Position numbers and translations under genes: made by a program. From the NCBI GenBank assembly GCA_021798115.1, contig JAJZYM010000001.1, positions 108,421-172,420 on the forward strand: a stretch of 64,000 nt of DNA, read 5' to 3'. Below, in pieces: positions 34,004 through 42,890 of the stretch. The DNA is from Pseudomonadota bacterium (GTDB lineage: Bacteria; Pseudomonadota; Gammaproteobacteria; JAKAQQ01). The notes under the pieces were generated by a model. That model worked only from the letters and a program-made list of their open reading frames with translations, searched no databases and was not told the origin of the DNA. Numbering within the stretch: position 1 is the first letter of the stretch; each line of letters starts with the position of its first letter.

Positions 34004-34486
34004 TCAGAACGGTTGGACGCGCGCCACCCCGTTCTGGCTAATCAGGACTTCCACCTGTTCTCCCAAGCGCCAGTTGGTGCGCCCGGCCTGTTGGGTCACA
34101 GCGATGAGACGGCCGTTGTTGAGCCGGACGGTGAGCTGTACGCCGTTCGCGGCGCCCATGCCGCTTCCGATGGCGTGGCCAGCCAGGGCCCCAAGAACGA
34201 CCCCCCCGACCGTGGCGAGAGCCCGCCCGTTACCCGACCCGAAGCTGTTGCCCGCAATCCCTCCGGCCACGGCTCCGACGGCGGTTCCCGCCTCACCGGA
34301 GCTGATTCCGCCCCGCGCGGTCCCGCCCTTGATCTTGACGAAATGGACGGCGACGAGTGTCCCGAGCTCGACACGCTGGAGACTGCGTGTCTCGTTGCGG
34401 TAATAGGACGAACCGCCGAGGTTGCTGGCGCAGCCCGACAGGACGAGGAACCCGGCGCAGGCCAGGAGCACAGAGAACTTCTTCAC
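34004..34486 (-). CDS. SlyB-like glycine-zipper outer-membrane lipoprotein
   Basis: A 160-residue lipoprotein. The signal peptide MKKFSVLLACAGFLVLSGC ends in a lipobox. It has the SlyB/PcP layout: LVAVHFVKIKGG, then glycine-zipper repeats (GTAVGAVAGGIAG and GALAGHAIGSGMG, residues 65-110), then a C-terminal beta part (GVQLTVRLNNGRLIAV). Family members sit in the outer membrane and respond to envelope stress. GTG 34486 follows GAGGTG. It is divergent from the porin gene. Confidence 0.85.
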   Translation of the reverse strand: MKKFSVLLACAGFLVLSGCASNLGGSSYYRNETRSLQRVELGTLVAVHFVKIKGGTARGGISSGEAGTAVGAVAGGIAGNSFGSGNGRALATVGGVVLGALAGHAIGSGMGAANGVQLTVRLNNGRLIAVTQQAGRTNWRLGEQVEVLISQNGVARVQPF

Positions 34487-34675
34487 GTAGAGAACACCTC
34501 CAAAACGACCAGGTCGGGCGAATCCGCGCCCCTTGGGCCGCCGCCCGTCCGTGACCATTCTAACGCCGGAACGACCTCCAGGAGGACACCACACATCGAA
34601 GACGGCGCGGCGGCGAGGAGAATCTTTCATATCACTGTCATATTCAGGAAAGAAGATTGTTGCATTCCTGTTGCC

Positions 34676-36010
34676 ATGTGGTGCCCCGTGCGTCATCCAC
34701 TCCGCCCCACCCTCGTCTGCCTCATCCTGGTCACGGTCCTGGTCGGCCGGGCCTGGGCCCACGGCTCTTCTCCCGCCTGTCCACGCCGAGATCGGCTTCC
34801 CCACGGCTGGGCGTGCCTGCGGGGACTTCTGCGCGTCTACGATTTTGCGCGTCTCTACAGCGGGGCGACGGCCCCGTCCAACCAACACGCCCTCTCCGTG
34901 GGGGGGATGCTCGACCTCGAAACTCACCCTTTCCTCGAGCCCCATCTCGGCGCACGGGTCACGTTCTGGGATGCCCAGGGACTGCCCGGCCTGGAGAATC
35001 ACGCCCAAGACAACACGCATTTTGATCCGACGCTCTACGGTCTTCGCCCCGTCCGTGCGCTCACCCAGGCGTATCTCTCCTGGCGCACGGGGCCGTGGCA
35101 CATCGACGTCGGCGACCGGATTCTCGACACGCCCTGGATGTCGGGCTCCGACTCACGCATGGTGCCGGCTTCCTACCAAGGCGCTAGCCTGGAGACCGAG
35201 TTCGGAGGCTGGGATTTCGAACTGTTGCGCGTGACGCGCTGGAAGAGCCGAACTTCGAGCGATTACTCGGCCACAACGCTCTACAACAGCCCGGGCACGG
35301 CCGGTATCGAAGGCGGGGATCCCGTCACCGCTGTGGGTTCTCGCCGCACTCCCGGCGCGTTCGCTCTCGGCCTTCATGCCCCCGCGGGCGCCCTCCGAGT
35401 CGGCCTGTGGTACTACGATTTCGACGAATACGCCCGACTGACCTACGGGACCCTCACGGGGCCGACACTGTCTTTCTCCCCCTGGCGCCCGGGCTGGAAA
35501 ATCCAGGCACTCCGGGAATGGAGTTCGGGCCCCAACCTCCTCGGAACCCCCGTCGATGCCCTCGGGGCAGGCGCCGAACTCCTCGTCCCAACCTTTCTTC
35601 GTTCTCTCGTCTTCACGCTCGCCTTTGACCGGATCGCTCCCCACAGCGGAGAATTCGACACGGGCGGCATCGTCTCGCCGTACACGGCCGGCTACGCCAC
35701 CGACCCCCTCTTCACCACCTCCATGATCGCCGGCCTCGTCGAGAAGGGACCGGGCTCGGCCGTCCGCCTGGCGCTCACGGACCGTCCTCCGGGAGGGACA
35801 ACGCGGATCATCGTGTCCTGGGCCCGCTACTACACCGCCCCACGCCTGCCCGACACGAGCGAAACCGACCTTGACGTCACCTGGTGGCCACAGGCAGCGT
35901 CGGGCCGCCTCTCGCTCCGCAATCGTCTCGGCATTCTCACCGGACTGACCCCCCCTTCGCCTCTGGGGGTCTTCGTCTACGAGCGCCTCATGTTGGCCCT
36001 CCGTTTCTGA
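34676..36010 (+). CDS. OprD-like outer-membrane porin
   Basis: A 444-residue outer-membrane protein. A signal peptide (LVCLILVTVLVGRAWA) precedes alternating amphipathic strands through the chain; the last residue is Phe, as in porins. Strand pairs such as ALTQAYLSWRTGPWHIDVGDRIL near 125, and the C-terminal DVTWWPQAASGRLSLRNRLGI, resemble the OprD substrate-specific porins. The substrate is unknown. ATG 34676 gives the cleanest signal peptide, though the ribosome site is weak. The divergent lipoprotein shares the 190-base intergenic region. Confidence 0.65.
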   Translation: MWCPVRHPLRPTLVCLILVTVLVGRAWAHGSSPACPRRDRLPHGWACLRGLLRVYDFARLYSGATAPSNQHALSVGGMLDLETHPFLEPHLGARVTFWDAQGLPGLENHAQDNTHFDPTLYGLRPVRALTQAYLSWRTGPWHIDVGDRILDTPWMSGSDSRMVPASYQGASLETEFGGWDFELLRVTRWKSRTSSDYSATTLYNSPGTAGIEGGDPVTAVGSRRTPGAFALGLHAPAGALRVGLWYYDFDEYARLTYGTLTGPTLSFSPWRPGWKIQALREWSSGPNLLGTPVDALGAGAELLVPTFLRSLVFTLAFDRIAPHSGEFDTGGIVSPYTAGYATDPLFTTSMIAGLVEKGPGSAVRLALTDRPPGGTTRIIVSWARYYTAPRLPDTSETDLDVTWWPQAASGRLSLRNRLGILTGLTPPSPLGVFVYERLMLALRF

Positions 36011-36029
36011 CACCGACCGGGACTGTTCC

Positions 36030-36058
36030 TTGACAGACGGCATGGGCTCGCTTACGCT
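36030..36058 (+). promoter_or_regulatory. Sigma70-like promoter before the ECF sigma gene
   Basis: TTGACA at 36030-36035 is a perfect -35. A weak -10, TACGCT, follows 17 bases later at 36053-36058. This argues that translation begins downstream at ATG 36096 rather than at the TTG inside the -35. Confidence 0.4.
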
Positions 36059-36095
36059 GGCCGCGTCCCGGCCGACTGCCAGACCGTCGCCACCT

Positions 36096-36692
36096 ATGGC
36101 CTCCACACCCGAACCCGCTCTCCCGTCACCGCCTCCCGAAGGCCGGAGCGGGGATCCGCTCGCCGCGGCGTTTCTCGCCTGCCGGCGGCAGGATCCACGT
36201 GGCCTCGAGAAACTCTACGAACTCCTTGCCCCGCAACTCTTCGGGTTCCTGCGACGTATGCTTCCGAGAAAAGATCTTGCGGAGGAAGCGTTGCAGGACA
36301 CGTTCGTCAACATCTGGCGAAGGATCGAGGACTACGACGGCGCCCGCGGCGAAATCCGCACATGGATTTTCGCCATTGCGCACCACCGGGCCGTTGACAT
36401 CCTGCGCCGTGAGCGACGCCTCGTGCCGACACCGGATACGGACCTCGAGTCTCTGCTCGCGACCGCACCGCCCGAGACGGCGCACGAACCGCTCGCCCGA
36501 CTCGAGGAAACGCGCTTGCGCGACTGCCTCGGGCGCCTGTCCCAGGACCAGCGCCGGGTTCTTTTCCTGGCCTACTACCACGACCGGACTCAAGAGGAGA
36601 TTGCCCGCACGCTCGGATCTCCCCTGGGCACGGTCAAGAGCTGGATGCGCCGCGGGCTCCTCGGCTTACGCCGCTGCCTCGAAACGCCATGA
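36096..36692 (+). CDS. ECF-type RNA polymerase sigma factor (SigK-like)
   Basis: A 198-residue group 4 sigma factor. Region 2 is LYELLAPQLFGFLRRML through DLAEEALQDTFVNIWRRI and TWIFAIAHHRAVDILRRER (residues 40-115). Region 4 is LSQDQRRVLFLAYYHDRTQEEIARTLGSPLGTVKSWMRRG (about 148-187) with its helix-turn-helix. The N-terminal 20 residues are Pro-rich. The stop overlaps the anti-sigma gene as ATGA, the usual pairing for SigK/RskA systems. The genes it controls are unknown; the porin upstream is a natural candidate. Confidence 0.9.
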   Translation: MASTPEPALPSPPPEGRSGDPLAAAFLACRRQDPRGLEKLYELLAPQLFGFLRRMLPRKDLAEEALQDTFVNIWRRIEDYDGARGEIRTWIFAIAHHRAVDILRRERRLVPTPDTDLESLLATAPPETAHEPLARLEETRLRDCLGRLSQDQRRVLFLAYYHDRTQEEIARTLGSPLGTVKSWMRRGLLGLRRCLETP

Positions 36693-37381
36693 AACTGCCC
36701 GAAGGCGAAGCGCGCGAACTCCTGGCTGCCGAGTACGTCCTCGGCACACTCACCCCCACCGTCCGCCGGCGTGTTGAGCGTTGGATCTTCCTCCACCCGG
36801 AGCTGGCCGAGAGCGTCCGCCGCTGGGAGCACGATTTTGCCCGCTTTGCCGCTCTCGCCACCCCTGAAACGCCGCCCGTGCGTTGCCGCCGCCGACTCGA
36901 GAGCTTTCTCAAGAACGAGCGACCCCGCCGGCGTCTCACGCTGATCGCCGCAGGCTTCTGGCGTTACGCCGCGCCCCTCGCCGTCGCCGCCTCCCTCTTC
37001 CTCGTGGCGGTCTTGGTCGAGCGGGTCCGGACGGTCGAGCGTCCACCCGCCGGAATCGCCGTCCTCGTCGGCCGGCACGGCCACGCGCACTGGGTGCTGA
37101 CGATGGGTCACGACCGGATGCGCGTCGTGGTCGTGGGGCGCATTGCCCTGCCGCCGCACAAGAGCTACGAACTCTGGTTTGAGCCCCGAGCCGGCGCGCG
37201 CATGGTCCCCGTCGGACTCTTGCCCAGCCGGGGGCTCATGACCGCGCGTCTTCCAGCCGCCGTGTACGTGCGTCTGGCCCACGCGCATCTGCTTGCGGTG
37301 AGCCTCGAGCCCGCGGGCGGTTCCCCCACCGGCCGGCCGACCGGACCGGTTCTCGCCACGGCTACGCCCCAAGCGGTCTGA
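36689..37381 (+). CDS. Anti-sigma factor (RskA/anti-sigma-K family)
   Basis: A 230-residue membrane anti-sigma factor. The N-terminal cytoplasmic helical domain (LLAAEYVLGTLTPTVRRRVERW, then ELAESVRRWEHDFARFAALA) would hold the sigma factor. One membrane segment (YAAPLAVAASLFLVAVLV) lies near residue 98. The periplasmic part is RskA-like, with WVLTMGHDRMRVVVVGRIALPPHKSYELW near 130-160. It has no HxxxCxxC zinc motif. Translation is coupled to the sigma gene by ATGA. Confidence 0.9.
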   Translation: MKLPEGEARELLAAEYVLGTLTPTVRRRVERWIFLHPELAESVRRWEHDFARFAALATPETPPVRCRRRLESFLKNERPRRRLTLIAAGFWRYAAPLAVAASLFLVAVLVERVRTVERPPAGIAVLVGRHGHAHWVLTMGHDRMRVVVVGRIALPPHKSYELWFEPRAGARMVPVGLLPSRGLMTARLPAAVYVRLAHAHLLAVSLEPAGGSPTGRPTGPVLATATPQAV

Positions 37382-37451
37382 TTCATCCGCGCCCGCGGCT
37401 CCGGGCACCCAAAGATACAATGGGCGCCTCCCCGGGCGTCGGTCGTGATCG

Positions 37452-38813
37452 TTGGACCATTCCCCCCCCTCCCTCGTCCGTCGCCTGGGCGCTTTCAGTG
37501 GCGCCATGGTCGTCGTCGGCATCGTCATCGGGACGGGGCTCTACCGTGTGCCTCCGGTCGTGGCTGCCGCCTTCTCCACCCCGTTCGGTCCCCTCGCCCT
37601 CTGGGCGGTCGGCGGGGTCATTGCGCTCTCGGGAGCGCTCGCCGTTGCCGAACTTGCCGCCATGTTCCCTGACGCGGGAGGCCTCTACGTTTACATCCGG
37701 GAGGCTTTTGGTCCCGCCGCCGCGTTCCTCTTCGGCTGGATGTGGCTCCTCACCGACCCGATCTCCTGGGCCGCACAGGCGCTGGTCTTTTCCGAGTATT
37801 TCGGAAGTCTTCTTGGACTCGCGCCGCTCGCCGAGCACCTCACGGCCGCCCTGCTGATCGTGGCCCTCGCCCTCATCCAGACACGCTCGGTCGGAGCCGC
37901 TTCGTGGGTCCAGAACATCTTCACGAGCCTGAAAATTCTCACGCTCGTCGCCCTCGCCGTCGCCCTCGCCGTGGCCGTGCGTCAACCTCAAGCGGTTTCC
38001 GTGTCCGTGCACAGCGGTCGAGGAGCGGGGGGAATCGTGCTCGCACTCCTGGCCGTTCTCTGGGCCTACGACGGCTGGGAGAACCTCACGGCCCTGGCCG
38101 GCGAAGTCCGTGATCCGGGACGGAATCTCCCGCGTGCACTCTTCGGCGGGACGCTCCTCGTCCTCCTCCTGTACATCGGAGTCAACGCCGGCTATCTCCA
38201 CGTCCTGGGAACCGCGGGGGTAGCGGCCAGCCGCTCGGTGGCGGTCGACGCCCTGCGCGGGACGGCGGGCGGAGCCACCCTCACTCTGGTCGCTCTCATG
38301 GTCATGATCTCGGTGCTGGGTTCGCTCAACGGCAGCATGCTCTCCGACCCGAGGGTGTTCTACGCCCTGGCCCGAGACGGCCTTTTTTTCCGGGCGGTCG
38401 GACGTGTCCACCCCCGTCACCGCACACCCTACGTGGCCACGTTCCTCGGGACGTTCCTTGCCGCGGCCTTCGTCCTCACGCGCTCCTTCACCGATCTCGC
38501 GGCCGCCTATGTTCTCGGCATCTGGCCTTTCCTCATGCTCGCCGTCCTCGCGCTCTTCCGCTTGCGCCGCACCCAGGCCAGCCGACCCCGTCCTTACCGG
38601 ACCTGGGGATACCCGGCCGTCCCGATCCTCTTCCTCGCGGCCTCGGCGTTGGTCCTTTTCGGCGCGTTGTGGCAAGAGCCGCGGCGTGTCGCTCTGAGCC
38701 TCGCGCTCACCGCCGCCGGCTTACCGCTCTACTACTTCTGGAAATCGAGAGGCGCCGGTGGGCCGCCGACGCCGCAGGACCAGCCTCCGCGCAAAGATCC
38801 CCCGGGGTCGTAA
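37452..38813 (+). CDS. APC-family amino acid permease
   Basis: A 453-residue transporter with about twelve membrane segments. The first, FSGAMVVVGIVIGTGLYRVP, has the GxGxG-like substrate-binding break of APC carriers. LWAYDGWENLTALAGEVRDPGRNLP near residue 200 is typical of the LAT subgroup, which exchanges neutral or cationic amino acids. TTG 37452 is the start because the first helix needs the preceding residues. A -10 box TACAAT is at 37416-37421. The last 82 bases are antisense to the convergent methyltransferase gene. Confidence 0.85.
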   Translation: MDHSPPSLVRRLGAFSGAMVVVGIVIGTGLYRVPPVVAAAFSTPFGPLALWAVGGVIALSGALAVAELAAMFPDAGGLYVYIREAFGPAAAFLFGWMWLLTDPISWAAQALVFSEYFGSLLGLAPLAEHLTAALLIVALALIQTRSVGAASWVQNIFTSLKILTLVALAVALAVAVRQPQAVSVSVHSGRGAGGIVLALLAVLWAYDGWENLTALAGEVRDPGRNLPRALFGGTLLVLLLYIGVNAGYLHVLGTAGVAASRSVAVDALRGTAGGATLTLVALMVMISVLGSLNGSMLSDPRVFYALARDGLFFRAVGRVHPRHRTPYVATFLGTFLAAAFVLTRSFTDLAAAYVLGIWPFLMLAVLALFRLRRTQASRPRPYRTWGYPAVPILFLAASALVLFGALWQEPRRVALSLALTAAGLPLYYFWKSRGAGGPPTPQDQPPRKDPPGS

Positions 38814-39727
38814 GCCCGGGCTTCCCACTCGAGGGCGATCCCCGGGCCCTGCCCGAAGGGTTCGGCCCCAGCATCAAAGTCCCCGACGACGCGGAGCTCG
38901 AGCCGCTCTCCCGGAAGAAGCTCGAGAGGCTCGGGAAGCGGCAAGTAGACCTGCTCCCAGTGCGTCGGCGGATCAGCCGGAGAGGTCGTGAGGATCTGGC
39001 CGGCAAAACGCGCCCGCCAATAGTGCGCAAAACCGTGGACGGCCGTCGGAACGGGCGCCTCCCAGGCGGCAAGACCCGCCCGCGGCTGCGGGCCGTCATG
39101 CAGGAAATCGTATTGCGTCCAGACCCGCTCCGGCGAAGGCCAAGCGACGAGATCCGTACGGGCAAGGCGCCGCACGTACGCGTTGCCGAGCGCGAGATCG
39201 CGGATTTTCGTGACGTCCAGGGGAAGATCCGTCCCTGTGAGCCAGCCCGCGATTTCGTGATGCAGAGTGGCGGACGAGACGGGCGCGAGAACGAGCTCGA
39301 GACTCTCTGGGAGCATCCGCCCGCCCGGGCGGAGATACCGCCGTCGGGCGTCGTCGAGGAGAGCGACAATGCCCTCGTCCGGCCCCAGATTTCCAAGCGT
39401 CTCGGAAACGACAATGTCGGCCGGCTCCGGATCGAGAACGTAGCGAACATCCTCGGGATAAATGCTGATGCGGTCGGCCAGTCCCCGAAGGGCCACGAAT
39501 TCTTCCGCCCAGGCGGCCACCAGCGGTTCACGCTCGTAGAGAACGACACGGCGGGCCCCCGCGAGGGCGGCGAGGACGCCGAGCAAACCGGTGCCCGCAC
39601 CGACGTCGGCAACCACACTTTGGCCGGCCACAACGACCTCGGAGAGCGCTCGTCGCAAGACCTCACATCTCCGCCGGTCGCTCAGAAGACGGCGATGATA
39701 ATCGGCAAGGGTCGCGGGATCCGTCAC
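38732..39727 (-). CDS. PRMT-like SAM-dependent methyltransferase
   Basis: A 331-residue protein with the layout of protein arginine methyltransferases: DYHRRLLSDRRRCEVLRRAL helix at the N-terminus, SAM motif VADVGAGTGLLG near residue 39, acidic VLYERE near 62, VSETLGNLGPDEGIV (one Glu of the double-E loop clear) near 107, then a beta-barrel-like C-terminal half. Such enzymes are uncommon in bacteria and substrates are mostly unknown. The ATG overlaps the ybbP-like stop by four bases, so it is the last gene of the ybbA-ybbP operon here. Confidence 0.65.
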   Translation of the reverse strand: MTDPATLADYHRRLLSDRRRCEVLRRALSEVVVAGQSVVADVGAGTGLLGVLAALAGARRVVLYEREPLVAAWAEEFVALRGLADRISIYPEDVRYVLDPEPADIVVSETLGNLGPDEGIVALLDDARRRYLRPGGRMLPESLELVLAPVSSATLHHEIAGWLTGTDLPLDVTKIRDLALGNAYVRRLARTDLVAWPSPERVWTQYDFLHDGPQPRAGLAAWEAPVPTAVHGFAHYWRARFAGQILTTSPADPPTHWEQVYLPLPEPLELLPGERLELRVVGDFDAGAEPFGQGPGIALEWEARAYDPGGSLRGGWSCGVGGPPAPLDFQK

Positions 39728-42204
39728 AGCCCCCCGCCTCCTTCGTCGAGAGCGCGGAGTGCCGCGTACGAGCGCCGCGAGAGCCGAGGGGCCGCTGCCG
39801 CGGCCAGCAGGAGAAAGAGCGCGGCGGCAACCAACGCCGCGGGAAGCATCCAGAGCAGGGAGGGCTCCGGCAGGTGGAGAAAGGATGCGAGTGCGCGCCT
39901 TGTGACAAGGATCCCCCCGATGCCCCCGACCAGCCCCGCCGCGAATCCCAGAAGGCCGGCTTCCTCGAGTGCCAGTCTCCGAAGGCGCTTCGGTCCGAGC
40001 CCCCAGAGGGTGAGAAGCGCCCTTTCCTCACGCCGCTCCGCAGTGCTTTCCTCAAGAGCCGACGCAGCGAGAAGAAGAGCGGCCAGGAACAGACTCACGG
40101 CCTCGAGAAGGACGAGACTCCGGGCAGCCGCAAGCGCTCGGTGCACGAGTCGCAAAAGCGCCGTGACGTCAACGGCGCTCACCCCGGGGCTCCGGCGCAG
40201 GACATGGGCAAGACGGGCCACGTCCGACGGCGGCACGGCAAGAGAAGTCAGGTAACTCCGCGGGAGGCCGCGGAGGGACGGCGGCGAGGCGAGAACGAAG
40301 AAGTTCGGGCGGAAACTCCACCAGTCGACGCGGCGGATCGATGTGACCGTCAGGGCAACCGACCGTCCGGCCACCCGGTAGGTGAGGGTCGAGCCGACCC
40401 CGAGGTGCAGAAGATGGGCGAAACGCCGGGAGAGCGAGGCCTCCGCCGGTACCCGCGCGGACGGCCAGAAGTGCCCGGCAAGAACTTTGTTGCCGGGCGG
40501 GAGACGACGGCTCGTGCTGAGATTCTGATCGTGCCGGAGGAGCCAGGCCGCTCGGCGGTAACGGGGGGAAGAGGCACGGACGGGACGGCCGTCGATGCGG
40601 GTGAGCCGGGCGGTGACGAGTGGAGCGTAGCGCGGGCGGCCCAGCCCAGCGCGGGCGAGCGCACGCGCAAGCGGGGCGCGGGCGTCGGGCGTGATGCCGT
40701 AGAGGAACCAGTTCGGGTGGCCTCGCGCAAGACCGTGTTCGAGGTCGTGAACGATGCCGTGCTCAACCCCGACGGCCGCGAGCGCGAGGCCGATGGCGAA
40801 GGCGAGGGCGCTCGCCTCGAGCGCCGATGCCCAACCGCGTCGCGCGAGGGCGTTGGCGGTCCACCACAGTCCCACGGAACGCCCACGCACGAAACGCGCC
40901 AAAAGAGCAAAGCCGGTGCGGAAGACAACAGGCAGAACCACGGCGCCGAGTGCCAGGCCGAGAAGAAGCCACGGATCCCTCCACCCGACGCTGGGGACGA
41001 GGAGGACGCCCAGGAGGAGAAGAGCGACAGCGAGGAAGGGACCGTTCGTGCGTCGCGGCGGAAGGCGCGAGGTGCGGAGCGCCGCGGCGGGGCTCCCTCT
41101 GGCCAACCCCCCGAGGACTCCGGCCCACAGGGCCAAGGCGAGGACAGCGATGGCAACGGCGGCGGCCAGGAGCGCCCCGAAAACGGGCAGCGGCGCCCAC
41201 GCAAGCGGCAACTTACCCCGAAAAAGAAAGGCGACGAGCGCAACGTAGAGGAGTGCCAAAGGGACACCCAGAAGAGCCGTGGCGAGAAGAGGCCGTGCGA
41301 GAGCGGAGAGCAGGCCACGACGCAAGCGCCGTCTCCCGACCCCTTGGGCGATCAGGTACGCGGCCACAGGGGCGAGACGGCGAACCGCGGCACGCGCGGT
41401 CAGCCCGAGCGCGAAGACGGCGAGAGCGACGATCGCGAGCACCACGAGCGCGGCGTAACGGGTCAGACGGCGGCTCGTGCGACGCAAAGCGCGCACGACC
41501 TGACGGCGCTGCCGTACGGTGGGCCGGGGGCGCAGGGTCCGGACCCAGGCCAGGTAGGATGCCAACGCCGCCCGGGGTCCGTCCAGACTGAGGCCGTAGT
41601 CGACCCGGCTCTGGGGCACGACGAGCCGTGTGGCGTGCAGGGTAGCGGCACTCATGACGAGGGGCGGGGCGAAGAGCGACGCCCGCCAACCGATCCCGGG
41701 GGCGCTTTCGAGAAGGCCGGCGACACGCAGACGCGCGACCCCCACGGCGATGCGTCCGCCCACGCGGGTCTTGAGAAACGCGGCCAAGGCCGGGGCCACC
41801 CACACACGGCCCGCTGCGGGGGGCAGGCGACTTCGGGTCGGGCGTCCACTCTTCCCGCTCCTCAGGTGGAAGCTTCCGCGCAAGGGATAACCGGGACCGA
41901 CGGCAAGAACGGTCGCGAGCGCGACTCTCGAGCCGTGAACCGCCGCCGTCGGGAAACGGACCCAGGAGGCGGAGCGCAACCCCTCTCTCCGGGCCCGTCT
42001 CGCAAGCGCGGGGGAAAGGGGGCGCGAGAGGGCCAAGGTGGCCCTCCCTCCCAGAAGATCGGCGTCCCGGCGTGCGAGCCCCGCCAAGAGAGCTCCACGC
42101 AGCACAAGGAAAGCGCCGAGTGCGCCGGTGGCGAGAACGACCGCCGCGCGCGCGCGCCAGCCGAAGGCACGGCCAACGGCGCGGTCGAGAGGGGAGTTTG
42201 GCAC
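39724..42204 (-). CDS. ybbP: ABC transporter permease, FtsX-like (YbbP family)
   Basis: An 826-residue permease with FtsX-like domains. One N-terminal membrane segment and periplasmic domain come first; membrane helices cluster at about 255-400 and 405-490. A second periplasmic domain follows, and a last helical bundle (LVLLEAVSLFLAALLLAASAL, LEEAGLLGFAAGLVGGIGGILV, LLWMLPAALVAAALFLLLAAAA) ends the chain. It pairs with the ATPase two bases upstream. YbbAP with TesA is a conserved gammaproteobacterial arrangement; YbbAP-type exporters are proposed to extract hydrophobic compounds from the membrane. The very high Arg content is notable. Confidence 0.85.
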   Translation of the reverse strand: MPNSPLDRAVGRAFGWRARAAVVLATGALGAFLVLRGALLAGLARRDADLLGGRATLALSRPLSPALARRARREGLRSASWVRFPTAAVHGSRVALATVLAVGPGYPLRGSFHLRSGKSGRPTRSRLPPAAGRVWVAPALAAFLKTRVGGRIAVGVARLRVAGLLESAPGIGWRASLFAPPLVMSAATLHATRLVVPQSRVDYGLSLDGPRAALASYLAWVRTLRPRPTVRQRRQVVRALRRTSRRLTRYAALVVLAIVALAVFALGLTARAAVRRLAPVAAYLIAQGVGRRRLRRGLLSALARPLLATALLGVPLALLYVALVAFLFRGKLPLAWAPLPVFGALLAAAVAIAVLALALWAGVLGGLARGSPAAALRTSRLPPRRTNGPFLAVALLLLGVLLVPSVGWRDPWLLLGLALGAVVLPVVFRTGFALLARFVRGRSVGLWWTANALARRGWASALEASALAFAIGLALAAVGVEHGIVHDLEHGLARGHPNWFLYGITPDARAPLARALARAGLGRPRYAPLVTARLTRIDGRPVRASSPRYRRAAWLLRHDQNLSTSRRLPPGNKVLAGHFWPSARVPAEASLSRRFAHLLHLGVGSTLTYRVAGRSVALTVTSIRRVDWWSFRPNFFVLASPPSLRGLPRSYLTSLAVPPSDVARLAHVLRRSPGVSAVDVTALLRLVHRALAAARSLVLLEAVSLFLAALLLAASALEESTAERREERALLTLWGLGPKRLRRLALEEAGLLGFAAGLVGGIGGILVTRRALASFLHLPEPSLLWMLPAALVAAALFLLLAAAAAPRLSRRSYAALRALDEGGGGL

Positions 42205-42206
42205 CC

Positions 42207-42890
42207 TCAGGCAGCCCTCAGGCGTCCGGCCTCAAGCCGGTAACGGCTGTCGCAACGGGCGACGAGGGCCTCGTCGTGGGTGGCGACGAGGAGCGCGGTG
42301 CCATGTTCCCGTCCGAGCTCCATCAAGAGTTCCCACACCGCCCGGGCGTTGTCTCGGTCGAGCCGCGCCGTAGGCTCGTCGGCGAAAAGCAGCAGAGGCC
42401 GAAGGGCGAACGCACGAGCCACGGCGACACGTTGCTGCTCGCCGCCCGAAAGCGCGCTCGGTCGCGCCCTCATGCGACGCGCGAGCCCCACGGCTTCAAG
42501 GGCTTCGCGGGCCCGCTCCTCGGCGTCCGCGTCCCCACGGAAGGCCAGCGGAAGACGCACGTTTTCGAAAACGTCGAGAAGCGGGAAGAGCTGGATGTCC
42601 TGAAAGACGAATCCGAAATGAGCCAGACGCAAGGACGCGCGCTTGTTTTCCTCAAGCGCGTAGAGATCTTCCCCGCGAAACAGCACCCGCCCTTCCCGCG
42701 GCGGCTCGAGCCCGGCGGCCAGCGCGAGAAGAGTCGTCTTGCCCGAGCCCGAGACGCCGAGCAGGGCCGTTCGTGCGCCCCGCTCGAGGGTCAAGCTCAC
42801 GCCATCTAGAATGGACGCTGCCCCCTCGCTGCCGGAGTAAGCGTGAGACACATGCTCAAGACTGAGAAGAGGGCCGGAACCGGCGTTCAT
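42207..42890 (-). CDS. ybbA: ABC transporter ATP-binding protein (YbbA family)
   Basis: A 227-residue ATPase of the LolD/MacB class. Walker A GVSGSGKTT near residue 40, Q-loop FVFQDIQLFPLLDV near 95, signature LSGGEQQRVAVARA near 145, Walker B LLLFADEP near 167, and switch His in VATHDE near 200. The D-loop reads TARLD rather than the usual TGNLD. The 5' end overlaps the tesA start region on the opposite strand, and ybbP follows. Confidence 0.9.
   Translation of the reverse strand: MNAGSGPLLSLEHVSHAYSGSEGAASILDGVSLTLERGARTALLGVSGSGKTTLLALAAGLEPPREGRVLFRGEDLYALEENKRASLRLAHFGFVFQDIQLFPLLDVFENVRLPLAFRGDADAEERAREALEAVGLARRMRARPSALSGGEQQRVAVARAFALRPLLLFADEPTARLDRDNARAVWELLMELGREHGTALLVATHDEALVARCDSRYRLEAGRLRAA

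Noticed and set aside
39874-42243. A very long plus-strand open frame antisense to ybbP
   Set aside because: Highly charged Arg/Glu/Gly composition without any family motif; the minus strand has the coherent permease with membrane helices.
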